DNA from: Epiperipatus broadwayi
Taxonomy: Eukaryota; Onychophora; Udeonychophora; Euonychophora; Peripatidae
Length of the DNA: 64,000 bases
Assembly (NCBI GenBank): GCA_028023455.1
Contig: JAQFVV010012396.1
Span: forward strand, 5,310,085-5,374,084
Reading direction: 5' to 3'
The first letter of the stretch is position 1. Every line of letters starts with the position of its first letter. The notes beneath the pieces were generated by a model that searched no databases, was not told the DNA's origin, and worked only from the letters and a program-made list of their open reading frames with translations. The translations under genes and the position numbers were made by a program. Positions 58,125 to 64,000 of the stretch are shown here, piece after piece.

Positions 58125-58284
58125 AGTTAAATATCCATTTTCAAACTAATATTTTATGGTTTATTAAATTGTCTATAATCTAGCTATTTTAAAAGAATTC
58201 ATAAGAACCCTAATTTTCTTGAAAATCTAGATTCATTCTATATTTAAGCTCAAGATCATGGGTATATCAAACTAACACCCTAAC
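58125..58284 (-). mobile_element. Repeat H joined to a tRNA-like head (SINE candidate)
   Basis: The minus strand reads TTAGGGTGTTAGTTTGATATACCC (box A-like), then ATAGAATGAATCTAG (weak box B), then the H body (TTAGGGTTCTTATGAATTC...AATGGATATTTAAC). It abuts family D copy D3. Confidence 0.35.
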
Positions 58285-58735
58285 TAATATATTAAAACAG
58301 GCAAAACTTTCCATACAGTATTGCCACTCAATGCAAGCCAAAGTAATCAATGGATGCCAGAAGGCTTGTGCATAAAATCCCCATCTAGTGCCTACTCATC
58401 CAATATTCCCAGACTAGTTTGTGGCTTATCACCTTTGTCAGTGAGGAAGGAGCCTTGGATCTGAAAGCACTGCACCTAGATTTTAGGATCTTTTAGATCT
58501 AGGTACAGTGCTTAGGATCTCTAAGATCTAGGTGTAGAGATCCTAAAATCTAGATGTAGTGTTCTCAGATCTAAGGCTCCTTACTGCCAAAGGCCAGAAA
58601 CTAGTCTGGGGATATTGGATGAGTAGGCACTAGATGGGGATTTTATGTAGAAGCCATGTGGCATCCATTGATTACTCTGACTTGCATTGAGTGGCAATAC
58701 TGTATAGAGAGTTTTGCCTGTTTTAATAATACTTA
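58285..58735. mobile_element. Family D foldback repeat, copy D3, complete
   Basis: Long inverted repeats run from ATTAAAACAGGCAAAACT (left end) to AGTTTTGCCTGTTTTAAT (right end), about 190 bp per arm. The arms include CAGACTAGTTTGTGGC against CCAGAAACTAGTCTGG and GAGCCTTGGATCTGA against CAGATCTAAGGCTCC. The centre (58470-58560) has four to five copies of an AGATCTAGGT-like motif in both orientations. No ORF. The hammerhead segment is present in both arms but damaged in the first box. Confidence 0.75.
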
Positions 58736-60720
58736 TAAGCAAGTATAAGAAATGGTGATCATAATGATGTTTATTAACTAATATGCTACAAAGATCTTTA
58801 GAAATGACTTATGGACATTAGTGTATTAGATAAATGAAGATTTGTTTTCTGAAACTGGTTTAATTCATATTTTGTAATCCATAATTTTATCATTATCAAT
58901 ATAACTTTTGGACATTATTAATCTACTAAAGCCTTGGACGGTTTAGCATTATGGCATATTCAAGAACTAGAATGTTGCTAAATTAATTTTAATTTCATAA
59001 AAAAAAGAAAACCTTAGCTTGTTCAAATGAATACAACTGTTGTGTTCAATATAAGACTTGATATATTAAAATATTACGATATTCCAATCAACAAAATCAA
59101 AAGATAAAAACTTCTGATTTAATTTTCAATTGAGAAAAATAAAAAAACTGTATTGGGTCATATAAATGAAACCATATGCTCCATTTATTACTTGGATTCT
59201 CAAATATCAGGTAGAAACCTCCAAGCAAATGACCATAAGTTGAAGATATCTCTGACTTAATTTCTGTTGTTCTGATTCATTCCTTTTCTTTTTTATATCA
59301 TTCTGACAGATATTCTTATGTCATCCATTTTGTGAACTTTTTTCATTTTAATTGAATATCTATTCTTGTTTCTTCTGGCAATGTGTTGCATCCCCTTAAT
59401 ATTTCAATATGATTATTAATTTCTATTTGTTCTTTTATTCATACACTCAACTCTCAATCATATTTTTTAATTTCAACAATCATATCTGAATGTTCAATAA
59501 TTATTATGTGGTTGAGCTCTATAAATGTAGTAAAACCAACTTTGCAAAATTTAATTTTCTTATATATAAACTTCAGTTTGAATGATATTTCTATCTAAAT
59601 ATGACTATTTTTTAACAAATTTATTATTAAATTAATTTTTAACATAATTAAAATAATAAAAAATGTGTGAAAATCATAAAAATAACAATGTTTTTTTTTT
59701 CATTTTTTACCAATGTAAGCTTAATACAGATTCATGGGAATACTGCTCATTTTTTTAAATTACAATTTCTTTGTCTTTATATTAAAATGCAAAAAAACTA
59801 AGTGGGCTATTGGCATTCTTTGCACTTTTCCCCCTCTTTTAAATGGTATATACTATGTTTTTGTCTGAAAAAATTTGATTTTTTATGAATTTGTTTTATT
59901 AATAACTTTATTTACCCCACCCCCCTTAGTTTATTAGATTGTGGGAAGCAAATATAGTGTGAATTTTATATCAGAAAAAATGTATTCAAAAATATATTTA
60001 AGCACTGTTGATTTCTCAATTTCTAGATCTTTGGATTTTAAAGATAATTTGTCATTCAGCAAAAAGCTTCTTTACCAGACAAAAGGTGAAGAAATAGTAG
60101 ACAATATATACCTACAAAATTTAATGGTAGATCAGGCCTTTTCTCCCAACAAATTATTAATGTGCCATCTAATTTGATGGAACAACAGAGAAACAAGCAA
60201 TTTTATGAAGAATTCAGGTTAGAAGTCCCCCATTACATGTAAGAATTCAATTCTAGATATTTTTTATTTATTTTTCAATAAGAAAATATATAGTAAAATA
60301 ATTGATAAACCAAATAAATATGCTACTAAAGAAAAAATATATAATTGAACAAATGTTTCATATCATAAGTCATCTTCATTTTTGTATATGGTATTGGGAA
60401 TTACATGCAAGGCCTGTATAGTTTAATTGAGGAATATTTGAGACTCTGATCTAAGTCTAAGACAGTCTTATTTTGCAGACATAATGACTCTCAAAATATT
60501 TAATAATTTATTAGTATGCCTGCATTTTAATGATAATGAAAAAATATTGAATAACAAGAATAATGACTGAGAGGACACATCTATCAAATTATACCCAAGG
60601 ATTCTATGTCAGCTTCATTTGTGATTACTTTTGACAGCTGGTAAGCAGATTATATGGAATAAGTTATCTTTTATTGACAACAATATTCAATAATATGTAA
60701 TAATATATTTAATATTTTGC

Positions 60721-60725
<5 letters not shown>
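58736..60725. other. AT-rich DNA, no supported gene
   Basis: A 78-codon ORF (59941-60177) begins right after a pyrimidine-rich stretch ending TTATTAG, which resembles a 3' splice site. The encoded residues match no known family and no partner exon was seen. It is left as an unproven exon candidate. Confidence 0.35.

Positions 60726-60784
<59 letters not shown>
60726..60784. repeat. Long (AT)n microsatellite
   Basis: About 29 uninterrupted AT repeats, the longest simple repeat in the window. It is self-complementary. Confidence 0.97.
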
Positions 60785-60788
<4 letters not shown>

Positions 60789-61704
60789 TAGTATGAGCAG
60801 GTATGCCTATTGCCAAGACTTATACATGAAAGAGATAGAATATAAACACAGTATTTTTTTTATAAATATATGCCTTAGAATATTTAAACTTTTTAGTAAA
60901 AAATATAAATAGTTTTAGTTCTTCGTGTGAAATTATAAAAAAAAAAAAGGAATTATATATACCTATATATTTGTCTTTCCTAAAAATCTTTGACTGCTTC
61001 TTGAAGTGAGAAATTCTTACAGATTCTACATTTATAAACTGTTTTGCCAATTGAATGATGTTATTTTTATTCTCATGTTTTTGTTTTGGAGATGATTATT
61101 AATCATGAAGGTCCTATTCTTAACAAAGTGGTTTATTAAAAGTCTAAAATCAAAATAGTTTTGAATGAGGAATAAAAAATCAAATCTGTAGTGCATCTTG
61201 TTTTTCAGGATATCAAGCTTGGCATAGCTTTTAGCAGAAAGATTTGGATGATACATACACACTGCAGTTTTATGGTGTAGATCCATCTCTGTATAACCAT
61301 GGTAAGTTTACTTGGAATTTCAAATTACATGCCTTTTTACTTCATTGTATTTATAGTAATAAATAATAGCAATTGTGATTTTTCTCCTTCCCCATTTTTT
61401 AATAATGCTTTGCTGATATTAATTTTTTTTTGATTTATTATAATTTCTTAATAATAATTTCCTAATATTTGATTTACAATAATTATTGTTTAATTTTTTA
61501 AAATTTTTTATTAGTTGAAAAACATTTTTTTTATAGATGCCTTGAGACTTTTTAACTTCTGGTGTATAAGTAAAAATGAAGTATTCTCATAATGCTGTTT
61601 TTGTAAGTGTTAAAGCAATAATTTATTCCAGATAAGAATTAATCAGAAATTTTATAAGGAAATAATCAATAAAAATGTAAATTAGAAAGTTAGTTATCAG
61701 AAAT
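60785..61704. other. AT-rich DNA, no supported gene
   Basis: Two overlapping minus-strand ORFs (60820-61050 and 61032-61286) have no recognised motif. Confidence 0.4.
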
Positions 61705-62165
61705 TACAAATTAAACCACTAAACATCACATGATCATGTATTTCTTATGCTTGCTCGATCTGTTGAAACAGGCAAAACTCTCCATACAGTAGTGCCATTC
61801 AGTGCAAGCCAGAGTAATCAATGGATACAAGAGTGCTTATGCATAAAATCCCTATCTAGTGCCTGTCTTCTCATCCAATATCTTCAGACTAGTTTCTAAC
61901 TTTCGGCTTTCATCAATGAGGAGCCTTGGATCTGAGAGTACTGCATCTAGATCTTACGATCTAATGCAACCCTCCAGTAGACACCTTTTATCTCTACTTA
62001 ACTACAAAACTATGAGTCCAAAATTTGACAACACATTAATATTTTCAATCCAAGTTCACGGGCTTATATATTCATATAGTTCTGAACTAAGTTCAGTACC
62101 CATACATTTTGGTGTATTTGGTTCTTTAATAACCATAGCTGCCACTATCCTATTCAGCATGATTG
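61705..62165. mobile_element. Family D repeat, copy D4 (left arm plus centre)
   Basis: It starts CCACTAAACATCACATGATCA (shared with D2), then AACAGGCAAAACTCTCCATACAG. The left arm is complete to GGATCTGAGAGTACTGCATCTAGATC. The central segment (CAACCCTCCAGTAGACACC...CAAAACTATGAGTCC) is shared with D5. The right arm is absent. The 108-codon ORF 61859-62185 lies wholly in this repeat and is not conserved as protein. Confidence 0.65.
61878..61926 (-). ncRNA. Family D hammerhead motif, copy D4, one core change
   Basis: The minus strand has stem I CCTCA, core TTGATGA (first C changed to T), one A, stem II AGC/GTT with loop CGAAA, one A, then GAAAC-TA-GTC (tiny stem III AC/GT, cleavage triplet GUC), then TGAAG as the other stem I strand. 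It is nearly complete. Confidence 0.5.
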
Positions 62166-62177
62166 GTATTATTAATA

Positions 62178-62730
62178 TCACATGATTACCATTTTTTATG
62201 CTTGCTCAATCTGTTAATACAGGCAAAACTCTCCATACAGTGTCACTCAGTACAAACCAGAGTAATCAATGGATGCAAGAAAGTTTGTGCATAGAATCCT
62301 TATCTAGTAGAACTCATCCAATATCCCCAGACTAGTTTCTAGCTTGTGGTTTTTTTCAGTGAAAAGCCTTGGATCTGAGAGCACTGTACCTAGATCTTAG
62401 GATCTAATTCAACCCTCCAGAAGCCATCTTCTATCTCTTGGATTGAAAATATTATTGTGTTTTCAATTTTGGACTCATAGTTTTCTAGTTAAGTAGAGAT
62501 AAAAGGTGGCTTCTGGAGGATTGCATTAGATCCTAAGATCTAGGTGCAGTTCTCTCAGATCCAAGGTTCCTCACTGATGAAAATCACAAGCTAAAAACTA
62601 GTCTGAGAGATATTGGATAAGTAATCACTAGATATAAAATTCATGCACAAATATCCTTGCATCCATAGATTATCCTGACTTGCACTGAGTGACACTATTG
62701 TATGGAGAGTTTTGCCTGTTTTAAATTAGA
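62178..62730. mobile_element. Family D foldback repeat, copy D5, complete
   Basis: Both arms are present (ACAGGCAAAACTCTCCATACAGT against ACTATTGTATGGAGAGTTTTGCCTGT). Between them is an inverted centre, CTATCTCTTGG...GATAAAAGGTGGCTTCTGGAGG. It is about 550 bp, non-coding and directly follows D4. Hammerhead segments lie in both arms. Confidence 0.75.
62566..62620 (+). ncRNA. Family D hammerhead motif, copy D5 right arm
   Basis: TTCCTCA (stem I), CTGATGA intact at 62574-62580, then AAATCACAAGCTA, then AAAAC-TA-GTC, where GAAAC is expected (G changed to A), then TGAGAGA. The GUC cleavage triplet is kept. Stem II (AGC/GCT in the consensus) is weakened to ATC/GCT. Confidence 0.5.
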
Positions 62731-62756
62731 AATTATGAACAAGCAATAAAATAATA

Positions 62757-63272
62757 GATGTGATATATTGGACTATTTCCATTATCTATGAGTGGATGTT
62801 GAATGTATTGAACTTTTTAAATACGAACAACTTGTTAGTAATGTCACACAAATATATAACACAGGTTAGTAATTACACAATTTTTGAATAGTAGTATTCT
62901 CCACTCTTCTTCAGGTGTTTCTGACCTGGTATGCACAGTGACAGTATTTGCATAGAAATCAAACCCACATCTTTAGATTTTTGAATATCAAATTTAAGGC
63001 AAATGCTCTAAGTTCAATATACAAGAATCTAAAGGTGCAAGTTGAACTTCTATGTGAATACTGTCACTGTGCTTATCAGGTCAGAAACACCTGAAAAGAG
63101 TGGAGAATACTACTACTTGAAACATTGTGTAATTATTAACCTGTATTGTATATTTGTGTGTTACTACTAACAAGTTGTTTGTATTTGAAAAGTTTAAATA
63201 TTTAAAATTTTCTATGCATTTAGCATTTCAATCACAGATTATGGAAATAGTCCAATATATCACATCTAATAA
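62757..63272. mobile_element. PLE-type foldback, short copy C3
   Basis: The ends match C1 and C2 (ATATTGGACTATTTCCATTATC at the left, GATTATGGAAATAGTCCAATAT at the right). The arms include hammerhead-like segments (minus CTGAAGAAGAGTGG near 62900, plus CTGAAAAGAGTGGAG...CTTGAAACATTG near 63090-63125) and the inner part of the tRNA-like segment. The GIY-YIG centre is completely absent, so the two arms meet at about 63010. It is a MITE-like deletion derivative. Confidence 0.75.
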
Positions 63273-64000
63273 TATACCATCATTACAGACCATCAGGCAA
63301 ATACTAAGCAATAAAGTAATAATTTTTCAGGATATTGAAATTTTTTTATCTTAGTTTTTTAATAGTAATCTTTATTTTTTAGCCTAATTTTTTTTCTTGG
63401 TATTTTTATTTTGTGGCAATACATAACTTTTTGCTCTAATATTGTTAAAACTGGAATTATTTGTGAAAACTATGTCTCAAATCAATTCTTTTAAAATTCA
63501 ATATGGTGTTTTTTTTATCTGAACAGGTTACATCTCTTTTTAAATATCTTACAATTATAAAAATTTTAAGACATTTTATATTAATTAAATAAAAAGATCT
63601 TTTAAATGATAAAAAATAATATAAAACAAAAAAATTACTTCTACTATAGAGCTTTATATTTTTCTAATAGTTTACCATCTATTCCTAGAAACAAAAACTA
63701 AAATATGTAGTCTTTATGTATAATTTGGAAATATTTATTGGAAACTTGCAAAGAAATATTCACATAAAAACCATTCAAATATTATCTGAGATATCTCATC
63801 TTTAGTGAAATAAATTAGAAGCATTATTTCAAAGTAATTTAGAATTTTCCATGTAAGAGTTAAAAACTTTTCTTCTTAAATATTTGGTAATGATTTTTTT
63901 AACTGTTAATCTGAAATTTACACAATGTGTATATATGAATTATAGTTATAACTTTCCACTTCATTACATATACTTTAATCACATGAATAAAGACATCTAA
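63273..64000. other. AT-rich DNA, nothing recognised
   Basis: No gene or shared repeat recognised up to the window end. Confidence 0.4.

Noticed and set aside
60726-60784. Possible origin or cruciform regulatory site
   Set aside because: A plain AT microsatellite. Nothing around it indicates regulation.
61859-62185. 108-codon ORF
   Set aside because: Contained in family D repeat D4. The corresponding frame is not kept in D3 or D5.
1-64000. CRISPR array, operons, bacterial promoters
   Set aside because: No regularly spaced direct repeats with unique spacers, and the transposon content is that of an animal nuclear genome.

Overview
The window looks like non-coding, repeat-filled DNA from an AT-rich invertebrate animal genome. 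By eye it is roughly three quarters A+T with few CpG steps. The transposons are of animal type: an RTE-type LINE, Penelope-like elements (PLEs) with GIY-YIG endonuclease, hAT transposons and tRNA-derived SINEs. I cannot name the species. I found no host gene: no long ORF, no convincing exon chain and no functional tRNA or rRNA. Nearly every short ORF is chance or lies inside a repeat.

Layout. 0-4 kb: a ribozyme-bearing repeat (family A), a tRNA-Gly-like SINE and a 5'-truncated RTE LINE. 4-11 kb: AT-rich DNA with almost nothing recognisable. 11-16 kb: an old PLE fragment and a 0.9 kb foldback. 18.8-24 kb: microsatellites, a small palindrome, a 1.25 kb PLE foldback (C1), family A again and an exact 73-bp tandem duplication. 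24.8-30.7 kb: family D, a decayed hAT transposase, a foldback, family A, a second RTE copy and a nearly perfect palindrome. 32.4-38.9 kb: the densest region, with foldbacks J and K, a double family A copy, PLE foldback C2, a decayed autonomous PLE (reverse transcriptase plus GIY-YIG) and family D. 40-51 kb: foldback L, a hAT MITE with an 8-bp target duplication, a poly-C/poly-T tract, two SINEs and a family A copy with a perfect 14-bp target duplication. 54-63.3 kb: family A, three family D copies, a long (AT)n run and PLE foldback C3.

The most interesting content is a set of hammerhead-ribozyme motifs inside short non-coding repeats. Family A has at least two copies (22.8 kb minus strand, 48.55 kb plus strand) with the full conserved core: CTGATGA, stem II, GAAA, a short stem III and a cleavage-site H base, closed by a compensatory stem I. 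Family D has a different hammerhead consensus. Foldbacks J and K and the PLE foldbacks carry PLE-style variants ending in GAAACGT. Together with real PLE coding remnants, this fits a retrozyme-like system: small ribozyme RNAs, perhaps mobilised by a PLE or LINE enzyme. The motifs are read directly from the sequence. Activity and the mobilisation partner are inference.
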